A stretch of 64,000 nt of DNA, from the NCBI GenBank assembly GCA_017501525.1, contig JAFVWT010000011.1:1-64000 (forward strand). The letters run 5' to 3'. Numbering within the stretch: the first letter of the stretch is position 1; every line of letters starts with the position of its first letter. Position numbers and translations under genes: made by a program. The DNA comes from Bacteroidales bacterium. GTDB lineage: Bacteria; Bacteroidota; Bacteroidia; Bacteroidales; UBA932. Of this stretch, positions 45,262-54,579 are shown in pieces. A model generated the notes under the pieces. The model saw only the letters and a program-made list of their open reading frames with translations. It was not told where the DNA came from and made no database searches.

Positions 45262-45292
45262 CAAATATAGCAAGAAGCGAGTGAAAAGCAAA
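45262..45292 (-). promoter_or_regulatory. promoter of the PD40/SPOR gene
   Basis: Minus strand TTTG (45292-45289), 19 bases, TATATTTG (45269-45262), exact Bacteroidetes consensus. The start site would fall at about 45256, on the annotated ATG, so the mRNA is leaderless or translation starts at Met5 (45245). Confidence 0.75.
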
Positions 45293-45429
45293 CCCTCAAG
45301 GTTTGATTTTTACAACGAGCGCCATAGTATTTTCTTAACAAATCAAAATTCTTACTCAGAAATATCGGGCCAAATTCACTAATTGAGCAAAGAAAATCAG
45401 TAAATACTTTATAAATAAGAAAAAAGTAG

Positions 45430-45437
45430 TACTTTTG
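45430..45437 (+). promoter_or_regulatory. -7 box of secDF
   Basis: TACTTTTG, exact TAnnTTTG, 40 bases before the secDF ATG; the -33 region has only a partial match. Confidence 0.5.
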
Positions 45438-45477
45438 TACCCTTAATTTTTTATGAAAACTCTAAAATTAATTTAAT

Positions 45478-48400
45478 ATGCAAAGTAAAGGAGCGATTTC
45501 ATTTGTGGCTATTTTGATTGCATTGGCGTGTATTTTTCAATTGTCTTATACCGCTGTTTCTTCAATTTATGAGAGCAGAGCTGAAAAATATGCAGAGGCA
45601 GCAGTCGAAGCCGAACAGTTAAAACCCTCATTCGCAGAGGTGTCGGATCTTGATAAGGCTTACCACCTGGATTCGATAAGAAAGGACAAAAGTAGATATT
45701 ATCTTGACTCTATCAGTACAGAGAAAGTCTATCTTGGTAATACCTATAAAGAGGTAAAAGAGAAGGAGATCAATCTTGGTCTGGACTTGAAAGGCGGTAT
45801 GAACGTTATGCTTCAAGTCGAGTTGAGCGATCTTGTGAGAGCATTGGCAGACAACAACACTTCTGCAGAATTTGAAAAAGCTCTTGCATTGGCAAAACAA
45901 TATGAAGTGGAAAACAGAAACGACTTCATTGACAATTTTGCAATAGCTTGGGAAGAGGTGGCTCCCGGACAGAAACTATCTCAAATTTTCGGAACATACG
46001 AAATGCGTGATAGAATTTCACCTGAAAGTACAAATGAAGAGGTCATAAACGTTATCAAGGAAGAGTCAGAGAGTGCAATTGCAAACTCTTTCAATGTTCT
46101 TCGTAACCGTATCGACCGTTTCGGTGTAGCATCTCCTAATATCCAGCGTATCGGTAATACAGGACGTATTCTTGTTGAACTTCCCGGTGTCAAGGAGCCA
46201 GAGCGTGTGCGTAAACTCCTTCAGGGAACAGCTTCATTGGAATTCTGGACAACCTATGAAAATTCAGAGGTGTTCCAATATTTGAGCGAAGCAAATAGAA
46301 TTATTGCCGAAATGGAAAATGAGGCTGAAGTTGTAGAAGCAGTTTCTGCAGATGCACAGGTAAATCAAGAAGATCTTGATAGTCAGCTTGCAGCTATCCA
46401 GGATTCATTGTCAGTAGATGAGTTGAACTATGCTAAGAATAATCCTCTTTTCTATGTGCTCAATCCTTCTATGTACAACGGACAATTGATGAGTGGTCCT
46501 GTTGTAGGTATTGCACATTATAAGGATACTGCAAAAATCAATTCTTGGTTGGAAATGCCTCAAATAAAGAATATCCTTCCTGCAGATATGGTTCCTATGT
46601 GGACAGTAAAACCTTCACAAAATGACGCAAGCGGTTCGTATTTCGAATTGGTGGCAATTAAAGTGAATACCCGTGACGGCAAGGCTCCTCTTGATGGTGG
46701 AGTTGTTACAGACGCACGTGTTTCATACAATAATATGGGAGGTCAGCCTGAGGTAAGTATGTCAATGAATGCTGAAGGAGCAAGAATATGGTCTCGTCTT
46801 ACTGCTGATAACATCGGTAAATCTATCGCAATCGTTCTTGACGGAATGGTATATTCATTCCCTCGCGTAAATGGTGAAATTACCGGAGGACAATCTGCAA
46901 TTTCTGGCCAATTTACTATTGAAGAGGCTGAAGACTTGGCTAACGTTCTTAAATCAGGTAAACTACCTGCTCCTGCTACTATTATCCAGGAACAAGTGGT
47001 AGGTCCTTCTCTAGGTAGTGAGTCTATCAACGCAGGTATGATTTCATTTGTGTTGGCATTCTTCCTTGTACTCCTTTATATGATATTCTTCTATAAGGGT
47101 GCAGGTCTTGTTGCCGATATCGCACTTTTGTGTAATGTATTGTTCCTATTTGGTGCGCTTGCATCATTTGGTGCAGTATTGACATTGCCTGGTATCGCAG
47201 GTCTTGTATTGACACTTGGTATGGCTGTGGATGCTAACGTAATTATCTATGAACGTGTTAAAGAAGAGTTAAGAGCCGGAAAAGCGCTTCGTCTTGCTAT
47301 TGCAGACGGTTACAGAAACGCATACTCAGCGATTATAGACGGTAACTTGACTACTATCATCACCGGTTTCGTTCTATTCTTCTTCGGTTCGGGTCCTGTA
47401 CAAGGTTTTGCTACAACATTGGTAGTAGGTATCATTACATCAATGGCTACATCTATCTTCATTACCCGTTTGATTTTTGAATCAAGACTTTCTCGTGGCA
47501 AAAACATTTCATTCTTTAACAAGTTTACCAAGAATTTCTTGTCAAATACCCGCATTGACTTTATAAGTATGCGTAAGAAGGCATATATCATCTCAGGAGT
47601 AATCATCTTGGGCCTTATCGTATGTATCTTTACTAAAGGCTTTACAATGGGTGTTGACTTCGCAGGAGGTAGAACTTATGTTGTAAGATTTGACAAACCT
47701 GTAACTGCCGAGCAAGTTAGAACTGCTGTAGTTGAAGAATTCAACGAGACAGTTGAGGTAAAACAATTTGGTGGAGAAAGCCAGATGAAGATTACTACCA
47801 AATACAAAATCAATGAAAGCGGAAATGAGATTGATGCAGAGATTGAAGGCAAACTATACAATGCAATAAAGGATATGTTTGCAACACCTCTTTCTTTGGA
47901 AGATTTCACATCTACTTTGGACAATCCTAACGGTATCATATCATCTGATAAAGTAGGTCCTACAGTCGCTAAAGATATCCAGAGAGACGCTGTTATCGCC
48001 GTATTGATCGCTATCATTGCAATCTTTGGATACATTGCTATTAGATTTAAAGGCTGGAAATGGGGTCTTGGTGGTGCATTGTCAACTGTACACGATGCGA
48101 TTTTCGTGATTGGATTCTTCTCATTGTTCTCAGGAATTCTACCTTTCAATCTTGACGTCGATCAGACATTCATTGCTGCAGTACTGACTATTATCGGTTA
48201 CTCAATCAATGACAGCGTGGTTATTTTCGACCGTATCAGAGAGTATACAAAATTGTATCCTAAGCGTGAGTTGCGCCAGAATATCAATGAAGCTCTTAAC
48301 AGTACTCTCGCACGTACAATCAATACTTCAGGTTCGACAATCATCGTTATGTTGGCAATTGCTATCTTCGGTGGTGATGTAATCAGAGGTTTCGCAGTAG

Positions 48401-48507
48401 CATTGTTGGTAGGTATCTTGGTAGGTACTTATTCTTCAATCTTCATCGGAACTCCTATTATGTACGATTTGAACCAACGTGCAGCTAAGAAAGCGTTGAA
48501 AAAATAG
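45478..48507 (+). CDS. secDF: protein translocase subunit SecDF (fused)
   Basis: The 1009-residue fusion of SecD and SecF, an RND-type proton-driven motor that helps pull proteins through SecYEG. SecD: helix at residues 7-25, GLDLKGGMNVMLQV near 102, large periplasmic P1 loop with NVLRNRIDRFGVASPNIQRIG, then five helices with LTLGMAVDANVIIYERVKEELRAGK. SecF begins near 690: GFTMGVDFAGGRTYVVRFD, GPTVAKDIQRDAV and GYSINDSVVIFDRIRE. The fusion is standard in Bacteroidetes. A strong terminator follows. Confidence 0.97.
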   Translation: MQSKGAISFVAILIALACIFQLSYTAVSSIYESRAEKYAEAAVEAEQLKPSFAEVSDLDKAYHLDSIRKDKSRYYLDSISTEKVYLGNTYKEVKEKEINLGLDLKGGMNVMLQVELSDLVRALADNNTSAEFEKALALAKQYEVENRNDFIDNFAIAWEEVAPGQKLSQIFGTYEMRDRISPESTNEEVINVIKEESESAIANSFNVLRNRIDRFGVASPNIQRIGNTGRILVELPGVKEPERVRKLLQGTASLEFWTTYENSEVFQYLSEANRIIAEMENEAEVVEAVSADAQVNQEDLDSQLAAIQDSLSVDELNYAKNNPLFYVLNPSMYNGQLMSGPVVGIAHYKDTAKINSWLEMPQIKNILPADMVPMWTVKPSQNDASGSYFELVAIKVNTRDGKAPLDGGVVTDARVSYNNMGGQPEVSMSMNAEGARIWSRLTADNIGKSIAIVLDGMVYSFPRVNGEITGGQSAISGQFTIEEAEDLANVLKSGKLPAPATIIQEQVVGPSLGSESINAGMISFVLAFFLVLLYMIFFYKGAGLVADIALLCNVLFLFGALASFGAVLTLPGIAGLVLTLGMAVDANVIIYERVKEELRAGKALRLAIADGYRNAYSAIIDGNLTTIITGFVLFFFGSGPVQGFATTLVVGIITSMATSIFITRLIFESRLSRGKNISFFNKFTKNFLSNTRIDFISMRKKAYIISGVIILGLIVCIFTKGFTMGVDFAGGRTYVVRFDKPVTAEQVRTAVVEEFNETVEVKQFGGESQMKITTKYKINESGNEIDAEIEGKLYNAIKDMFATPLSLEDFTSTLDNPNGIISSDKVGPTVAKDIQRDAVIAVLIAIIAIFGYIAIRFKGWKWGLGGALSTVHDAIFVIGFFSLFSGILPFNLDVDQTFIAAVLTIIGYSINDSVVIFDRIREYTKLYPKRELRQNINEALNSTLARTINTSGSTIIVMLAIAIFGGDVIRGFAVALLVGILVGTYSSIFIGTPIMYDLNQRAAKKALKK

Positions 48508-48530
48508 AACTTTTAAAAATAAATTCTCAG

Positions 48531-48568
48531 TAGGGATGGTCAAAAACAATAGACCATCCCTATTTTTT
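48531..48568 (+). terminator. terminator of secDF
   Basis: TAGGGATGGTC at 48531-48541 pairs with GACCATCCCTA from 48552, followed by seven T. Confidence 0.92.
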
Positions 48569-48582
48569 TGATTTTTAATTTG

Positions 48583-48590
48583 TATCTTTG
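48583..48590 (+). promoter_or_regulatory. -7 box of tnaA
   Basis: TATCTTTG, exact TAnnTTTG, about 50 bases before the ATG; -33 box not clear. No TnaC-like leader peptide is visible in the leader. Confidence 0.5.
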
Positions 48591-48640
48591 AAAATTGAAA
48601 TTAAAATCTACAAATTATAACTAACAAAATACTAATAATT

Positions 48641-50014
48641 ATGGAATTACCTTTCTCAGAATCTTGGAAAATCAAGATGGTAGAACCCATCCGTAAAAGT
48701 ACACGTGAAGAACGCGAAAAATGGATTAAAGAGGCTAATTACAACCTTTTCCAGCTAAAATCAGAGCAAGTTTACATTGACTGTCTTACCGACTCAGGTA
48801 CAGGTGCAATGAGTGACCGTCAGTGGGCAGCAATGATGATGGGTGACGAAAGTTATGCAGGTTCATCATCTTTCTTCCAACTTAAAGATACAATTACCAA
48901 GATTACAGGTTTTGAATATGTAATCCCTACTCACCAGGGACGTGCAGCAGAGAATGTATTATTCAGCCACTTGGTAAAAGCTGGCGATATCGTACCCGGA
49001 AACTCTCATTTTGACACTACAAAAGGTCATATCGAGAGCCGTAAGGCATTTGCTTTGGACTGCACAATTGACGAGGCTAAGGATACCCAACTTGAAGTTC
49101 CTTTCAAAGGAAATGTGGATCCTAAGAAACTTGATGCAGCTCTTGCTGAGCACTCAGATAAAATTCCTTTCATTATCGTAACTGTTACTAACAATACAGC
49201 AGGAGGACAGCCTGTTTCAATGCAAAACCTTCGTGAGGTTCGTGCTATCGCAGATAAATATGGCAAGAGAGTGATTTTTGACTCTGCCCGTTTTGTTGAA
49301 AATGCATATTTCATCCGTACCCGTGAAGAGGGATATGCAGATAAGAGTATCAAAGAAATCTGTAGAGAAATGTTCTCACATGCAGATGGTATGACTATGT
49401 CATCGAAGAAGGACGGTCTTGTAAATATGGGTGGATTTATCGCTACCCGTCATGAAGACTGGTTTGAAGGTGCAAAGAGATTCTGTATTCCATTCGAAGG
49501 TTATTTGACCTATGGTGGTATGAATGGTCGTGATATGGCTGCTTTGGCAGTAGGTCTTGATGAGAATACCGAATTGGATAACATCGAAACCCGTATCAAA
49601 CAGGTACAATACCTTGCAGCACGTCTTGACGAGTATGGAATCCCTTACCAACGTCCTGTAGGTGGTCATGCTATTTTCGTGGACGCTGACAGAGTTCTTT
49701 CAAACATCCCTAAAGAGGAGTTCCCTGCTCAAACTCTTGCAATTGAGCTTTATCTTGAAGCAGGTATCCGTGGATGTGAAATCGGTTACATTTTGGCTGA
49801 CCGTGACCCTGTAACCCGCGAAAACCGTTTCGGTGGTCTTGACCTTCTTCGTCTATGTATCGCACGCCGCGTTTACACAAACAACCATATGGATGTTATC
49901 GCAGCTGCCCTCAAGAATGTTTACGACCGTCGTGACCAAATCAAACGTGGTGTGAAAATCGTTTGGGAAACTGAATTGATGCGTCACTTTACCGTTAAAT
50001 TGGAAAGACTATAA
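48641..50014 (+). CDS. tnaA: tryptophanase
   Basis: PLP enzyme splitting tryptophan to indole, pyruvate and ammonia. The 457-residue protein has the PLP lysine Lys257 in MTMSSKKDGLVNMGG. Tryptophanase and tyrosine phenol-lyase are close; the discriminating positions favour tryptophanase: Asp125 in HFDTTKGH (Thr in tyrosine phenol-lyase) and Ile381 in RGCEIGYI where tyrosine phenol-lyase has the phenol-binding Arg381. Position 379 is Cys rather than the Val usual in E. coli. High-expression codon usage. Flanked by terminators as a single-gene unit. Confidence 0.9.
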   Translation: MELPFSESWKIKMVEPIRKSTREEREKWIKEANYNLFQLKSEQVYIDCLTDSGTGAMSDRQWAAMMMGDESYAGSSSFFQLKDTITKITGFEYVIPTHQGRAAENVLFSHLVKAGDIVPGNSHFDTTKGHIESRKAFALDCTIDEAKDTQLEVPFKGNVDPKKLDAALAEHSDKIPFIIVTVTNNTAGGQPVSMQNLREVRAIADKYGKRVIFDSARFVENAYFIRTREEGYADKSIKEICREMFSHADGMTMSSKKDGLVNMGGFIATRHEDWFEGAKRFCIPFEGYLTYGGMNGRDMAALAVGLDENTELDNIETRIKQVQYLAARLDEYGIPYQRPVGGHAIFVDADRVLSNIPKEEFPAQTLAIELYLEAGIRGCEIGYILADRDPVTRENRFGGLDLLRLCIARRVYTNNHMDVIAAALKNVYDRRDQIKRGVKIVWETELMRHFTVKLERL

Positions 50015-50065
50015 TATATAAAAGACTATAATATATAAATATATAGTCATCGGCATAAAATCAAA

Positions 50066-50093
50066 GATGGCTCGGGCAAATGCTCGGGCCATC
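50066..50093 (+). terminator. terminator of tnaA
   Basis: GATGGCTCGGGC pairs with GCTCGGGCCATC (one G-T pair) around AAAT; the T-run is weak. Confidence 0.65.
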
Positions 50094-50198
50094 TTCATTT
50101 ATAGTCAGTTATAATAGCTTTTCCACCGCTCCAAGGGAGATTGCCATAATTGCCGATTAGGGTAATTGATATGGTCTCTCTTAGTTTCTGGAGTTTCA

Positions 50199-53100
50199 CT
50201 ACTCACCGAGAAAAGCTTCAAGTTGCTCTGTATATTTCTCAGCCATTTCAGGAGCGACAGGAGCTATCACCTCTACCGCAAAAGTATATAGATTATATCC
50301 GTTTCTCAGGTCGTATGCTGAAATGATACTCTCTCCGTATGGCGAAGCAAATAATAACATGGACTTATATGTCTCGTCAAGGAATCTTTCTGCCATTGCA
50401 ATGGCTTTATCATTCTCTTCGCACTTGATATATAGCTCAATGGCCTGAATAACCATCATTTCAGATACTGAGTACATCAGTGAGGTGTTGAGGGGGAAAT
50501 TCTTTTCAGGGAATACCTCTTGCATCTTGTCGAGGATTTCTACAGCTTTCTGAATCTCACCTTCGTAATATAGTCCAATGGCAGTCTGGACAAAAATGAA
50601 TCGCTGATTCTGTACCCCGCAGAATGTTCCCAAATTCTGGTAGTCAACGAAGAAATCTTTAGAGAAAGAGTCCCAGCGATATACATTCATAATTTTGTCG
50701 TACATATCAAGAGCATCAATTTGTCCTATCTCTGTCATTGAAGTTTTACTTCTTATGGGAACAAGCTTGTAGATATAACCGTCAAATTGAAGATAATTCT
50801 TCAGACCGATATTCAAATCACCTCCTTGTGTGACAAAATATATTGGACGATCCCAATTGTAATTTGCCAGCATATCAAGAATCATCAGTTCCGGTTTTGT
50901 GAGGTTATTCTTACCCTCAGGGATATCGAGATAAAGAGTATCTACTATATGGTCGTAGTACTGAGGTGATACGATACCATATTTCTTGACATTTTCAATA
51001 TTTACCGGAAGTCTCAGTTTTCTTGACGCAATGAACGATTCATCTTCTCCGTAGATATTGATTTTGTAATCAGGATTGTTGAATACATCAATTGCCTCTT
51101 TTACTGTGATAGGCGTTTTTACTGCATCTATAATGCGGGGCCATTCATTTGTTCCATATAGGTAATCTTTTCTCTTTGTTGTAAATTTGATTGGCTCAGC
51201 CTCATATTGTTTCCATTGCATCTGGTCTATGTACCAGTCTATTCCGAGCAGTGATGTGTTCATCACCCGAGCATCTGTCCTGACCCCTTCCACTTCTTGG
51301 ATATACCACAGAGGGAATGTGTCGTTGTCTCCATGAGTGACAATAATAGCCTGCTCATCAGCTGACATGAAGTAATTGTAGGCCATATCTCTTGCAGTGT
51401 AGCGGTTACTTCTGTCATGGTCGTCCCAGCCTTGGGCAGCCATAAGAATAGGAACACCGAGGAGAATCACGGATACAGATGCGGCAACCGCTCCTTTAGA
51501 ATCTTTTACTCCTTTCTTGTTCAACAGGTTGCAGATACTTTCATATATTGCAATTACTGCTAGCCCAATCCAGATAGTAAATACATAGAAAGAACCTGCA
51601 TAAGCATAATCCCTCTCTCTTACCTGATAAGGAGTCTGGTTAAGATATACAATGATTGCGACCCCTGTAAGGAGGAACAGAAGCATGGTCACCCACCAGT
51701 TTCTCTTGTCTTTTGACAATTGGTATAACAGACCGATGATACCCAAAAGAAGAGGGAGCATATAGAAATGATTCTTTGCCTTGTTGTTTACGATGTAATC
51801 AGGGCCCTCGCTCTGATCTCCAAGCCTGGCTTTGTCTATAAAACCGATTCCCGATTCCCAGTTCCCTTTAAGGGGATCTCCTGGCACATCTCCATGAAGG
51901 TCATTCTGGCGTCCTGCAAAGTTCCACATGAAGTATCTTATATACATCCAATTCAACTGGTAGTCAAAAAAGAATGCCAGATTGTCTCCGAATGTGGGCA
52001 TTTTGTCGTTTGAGCCGGGGATAACCTTTCCTCTGTTTCCCATATAGCTCTTATAGAATCCTATATGTCTCTCGTCCCTGCTATGCATTCTGGGGAATAG
52101 CATTTTGCTTTGTGAGGGGAATACATAATCTATAGGACCCGGAGCCTTGTGGTACTTGTCTCCAAGAGCTGTATAATAAGTGGTCTCAGTATAATCGTTG
52201 GGCATTGAGGCAAATGTAGGACCATATATTAAAGGTGTACTTCCGTACTGTTCGCGTCCGAGATACTTGATAAGGGCAAATGGATTGTCCGGCTGTCCTT
52301 CATTGGTTGGAGTTTTGTTCACAGACCTTATTACAACCACAGAGAATGTAGAGTAGCCGATTACAATCATTGTGAAACACAACAGGATGGTATTCCAAAG
52401 ATATTTCGCTTTTCTTCTTGTAAAATAAATTCCGGCAAAGCATAGAGCCAAGAGCAGTAATATGAAGAAAACTGCTCCACTGTTGAAAGGAAGCCCGAAT
52501 GTATTGACAAACAGAAGGTCGAAGGCTGCTGCAATTTTAGGAAGGTAAGGTATTATACCCCAAAGGATAAGACCAAGTATCGCTGCAGAGATGGCGAGCA
52601 CACCAAAGCTTCTCCAGGTCGAAATGACGGGAGATTTCTTGTAATAATATACAAATGCAATAGCGGGGATTACCAGCAGATTCAACAGGTGGACTCCAAT
52701 GGATAGACCCATTATAAGGGCAATTAGCACTATCCATCTGTCTGCATACTCCTGATCGGCTTCTTCCTCCCATTTCAGAATCATCCAGAATACGACAGCT
52801 GTCAGCAGTGATGACATTGCGTAAACTTCAGCTTCAACAGCCGAAAACCAGAATGTATCTGACCAGCAATATGCCAAAGAGCCGACCACACCGGCACCGA
52901 TTAAGGCAATAGCGTTCCCTATCTCAAGGTAGCTTTTGCCGTTGTTGTCATAAATTCTTCTTCCAAGGTGGACAATAGTAAGGTATAGGAAGAAAATGGT
53001 GAATGCCGAACACATTGCGCTCATAATATTGACAGCCATTGCAGCATTCTCTGGCGAGGCAAACATCGTGAAGAATCTTGCAATCAGCTGGAATACAGGA

Positions 53101-53267
53101 TTCCCTGGTGCATGTCCCACTTCCAATTTGTAAGATGATGCAATAAATTCACCACAGTCCCAAAAACTGACTGTAGGTTCGATTGTCAATAAATATGTAA
53201 CTGATGCAACAATGAGTACAATCGCAGCCGAAATGCGATTAAGAAGTGTAAATTTATTCTGAGTCAT
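50199..53267 (-). CDS. DUF2723 membrane protein, PMT-like glycosyltransferase
   Basis: A 1022-residue protein. The N-terminal half has about 10-12 membrane helices with the DUF2723 opening PTVSFWDCGEFIASSYKLEV and HAPGNPVFQLIARFF, where the acidic DCGE resembles the catalytic Asp-Glu of protein O-mannosyltransferases (GT-C fold). The C-terminal 400 residues are soluble and include a helical repeat part. It may glycosylate exported proteins, but the substrate is not established. Met7 (53267) is chosen over 53285 because it directly precedes the conserved KFTLLNRISA. Confidence 0.85.
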   Translation of the reverse strand: MTQNKFTLLNRISAAIVLIVASVTYLLTIEPTVSFWDCGEFIASSYKLEVGHAPGNPVFQLIARFFTMFASPENAAMAVNIMSAMCSAFTIFFLYLTIVHLGRRIYDNNGKSYLEIGNAIALIGAGVVGSLAYCWSDTFWFSAVEAEVYAMSSLLTAVVFWMILKWEEEADQEYADRWIVLIALIMGLSIGVHLLNLLVIPAIAFVYYYKKSPVISTWRSFGVLAISAAILGLILWGIIPYLPKIAAAFDLLFVNTFGLPFNSGAVFFILLLLALCFAGIYFTRRKAKYLWNTILLCFTMIVIGYSTFSVVVIRSVNKTPTNEGQPDNPFALIKYLGREQYGSTPLIYGPTFASMPNDYTETTYYTALGDKYHKAPGPIDYVFPSQSKMLFPRMHSRDERHIGFYKSYMGNRGKVIPGSNDKMPTFGDNLAFFFDYQLNWMYIRYFMWNFAGRQNDLHGDVPGDPLKGNWESGIGFIDKARLGDQSEGPDYIVNNKAKNHFYMLPLLLGIIGLLYQLSKDKRNWWVTMLLFLLTGVAIIVYLNQTPYQVRERDYAYAGSFYVFTIWIGLAVIAIYESICNLLNKKGVKDSKGAVAASVSVILLGVPILMAAQGWDDHDRSNRYTARDMAYNYFMSADEQAIIVTHGDNDTFPLWYIQEVEGVRTDARVMNTSLLGIDWYIDQMQWKQYEAEPIKFTTKRKDYLYGTNEWPRIIDAVKTPITVKEAIDVFNNPDYKINIYGEDESFIASRKLRLPVNIENVKKYGIVSPQYYDHIVDTLYLDIPEGKNNLTKPELMILDMLANYNWDRPIYFVTQGGDLNIGLKNYLQFDGYIYKLVPIRSKTSMTEIGQIDALDMYDKIMNVYRWDSFSKDFFVDYQNLGTFCGVQNQRFIFVQTAIGLYYEGEIQKAVEILDKMQEVFPEKNFPLNTSLMYSVSEMMVIQAIELYIKCEENDKAIAMAERFLDETYKSMLLFASPYGESIISAYDLRNGYNLYTFAVEVIAPVAPEMAEKYTEQLEAFLGE

Positions 53268-53293
53268 AATTTCTGTTCTATACAAAAGAATTG

Positions 53294-53325
53294 CAAATAT
53301 ACGCTACAAGCGGGCAAGATACAAG
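53294..53325 (-). promoter_or_regulatory. promoter of the DUF2723 gene
   Basis: Minus strand CTTG (53325-53322, three of four -33 bases), 20 bases, TATATTTG (53301-53294). The leader would be about 20 bases to the ATG at 53267, supporting that start. Confidence 0.6.
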
Positions 53326-53558
53326 GTCTGCTTGCTATCTTGCTGCAAGTACCGAAGTTTTTCTGCCCATCAGGACAAATATAATCTATAGCCGGGGAAT
53401 ATGCAAACTTTACTTTGCGTATGGCAAAAGGCAAATCCTCAGATTTTACTCTGATAACATACATCCCGCTACCAGCGTCACTTACAACAATTATGCAAAT
53501 TTGATTTTTTATACATCAGAAATTCTCATAACTTTGTCACCATTAATAATGGAAGAAT

Positions 53559-53876
53559 ATGGGTTTAGTTTACTCTACAAATAAGGATTTGATGGATAAT
53601 GCATCTGCTCCGCAGGTGGTGGAGACCCTTCCGCCGGCAAAGCAGAAACTCGTCGTTGCAATTGACAGACGGAATCGTGGAGGAAAGCAGGTGACACTTG
53701 TCAAGGGATTTGTCGGAAGCGATGAAGATTTGACAACTCTCTCAAAAGTACTCAAAAACAAGTGTGGGGCAGGGGGTTCTGCCAAAGATGGAGAAATAAT
53801 TATTCAAGGGGATTTCAGAGACAAGATTCTCAATATCCTACTCTCTTTAGGGTATGTTGCAAAACGTGGTAACTGA
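53559..53876 (+). CDS. SUI1/YciH-family translation factor
   Basis: A 105-residue eIF1-like protein. The SUI1 core is clear: VAIDRRNRGGKQVTLVKGF then LSKVLKNKCGAGGSAKDGEI and IIIQGDFRDKILNILLSLGY. In bacteria these (YciH) bind the 30S subunit and are thought to influence initiation fidelity. It heads an operon with DUF4271, hemD and rnpA. A TAACTTTG -7 box lies at 53529-53536. The next gene overlaps it by 23 bases. Confidence 0.92.
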   Translation: MGLVYSTNKDLMDNASAPQVVETLPPAKQKLVVAIDRRNRGGKQVTLVKGFVGSDEDLTTLSKVLKNKCGAGGSAKDGEIIIQGDFRDKILNILLSLGYVAKRGN

Positions 53877-54567
53877 CAGAATATCAACTATTGACTCATT
53901 ATGGAGCGGTTCGCAGTTGGCTATTCCATATATACAGGAGGTGGCTGCCGAACCCATTTATGGCGGGAATTTTCTCGTTTATGCAATTCTATTCTTTATT
54001 TGTTTCATATTGCTCTTCAGAAGAGATACTGCACTTTTAATCAAGGACATTGTTAGTTGGATCAAGACACCGGTGAGGTATTCTTACCAGGAAGGTGGAT
54101 TGCACAAAACCCAGCGCAGAATATATATTGCAACTTACATATTGCTCCCTGTACTCGCTTATCTGGTTGCATCCTTTCAAGTTGCCCCTGAATTGAAGTA
54201 TTGGCAGATGTTTGTAACCCTTTTTCTATTATTGATAGTGCAGTTTTCCATTAATTCAATTATAGAGTATGTCTCGACTGATACTCATCTTGCAGGCTTC
54301 CTGAATATGAGTTATTCGATAATGTTAATTGCCATCACAATAGTACTCTTTGTTTCAAAGGTTTTTATATTGTTCTTCCACTTCCCGCAAGTCGGAATAT
54401 TGTCATTATTGCTTTATATAATGATTGGAATCGCAGTACTTGTATATTGCTTCAACATTTTGAGAATATTTTTTTCATTTAAAACATCGCATTTATTTTC
54501 GTTTTTGTATCTTTGCACCCTTGAATTGATACCTCTTGCAATTATTTTTAAAATGGTATCGGGATAA
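53854..54567 (+). CDS. DUF4271 membrane protein
   Basis: A 237-residue protein with about six membrane helices after a short N-terminal stretch. The pattern FLVYAILFFICFILLFRR, GLHKTQRRIYIATYILLPVL and a C-terminal FFSFKTSHLFSFLYLCTLEL matches DUF4271, a Bacteroidetes-specific family of unknown function that is almost always next to hemD. Overlaps SUI1 by 23 bases; hemD starts 12 bases later. Confidence 0.88.
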   Translation: MLQNVVTDRISTIDSLWSGSQLAIPYIQEVAAEPIYGGNFLVYAILFFICFILLFRRDTALLIKDIVSWIKTPVRYSYQEGGLHKTQRRIYIATYILLPVLAYLVASFQVAPELKYWQMFVTLFLLLIVQFSINSIIEYVSTDTHLAGFLNMSYSIMLIAITIVLFVSKVFILFFHFPQVGILSLLLYIMIGIAVLVYCFNILRIFFSFKTSHLFSFLYLCTLELIPLAIIFKMVSG

Positions 54568-54579
54568 AAACAAGAAGGA

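Noticed and set aside
48641-50014. Tyrosine phenol-lyase
   Set aside because: The phenol-binding Arg381 and the Thr of the FTTT motif are replaced by Ile and Asp as in tryptophanase.
53291-53558. Plus-strand ORF in the gap before the SUI1 gene
   Set aside because: Composition is not coding-like and it covers the promoter of the DUF2723 gene; I see no gene there.
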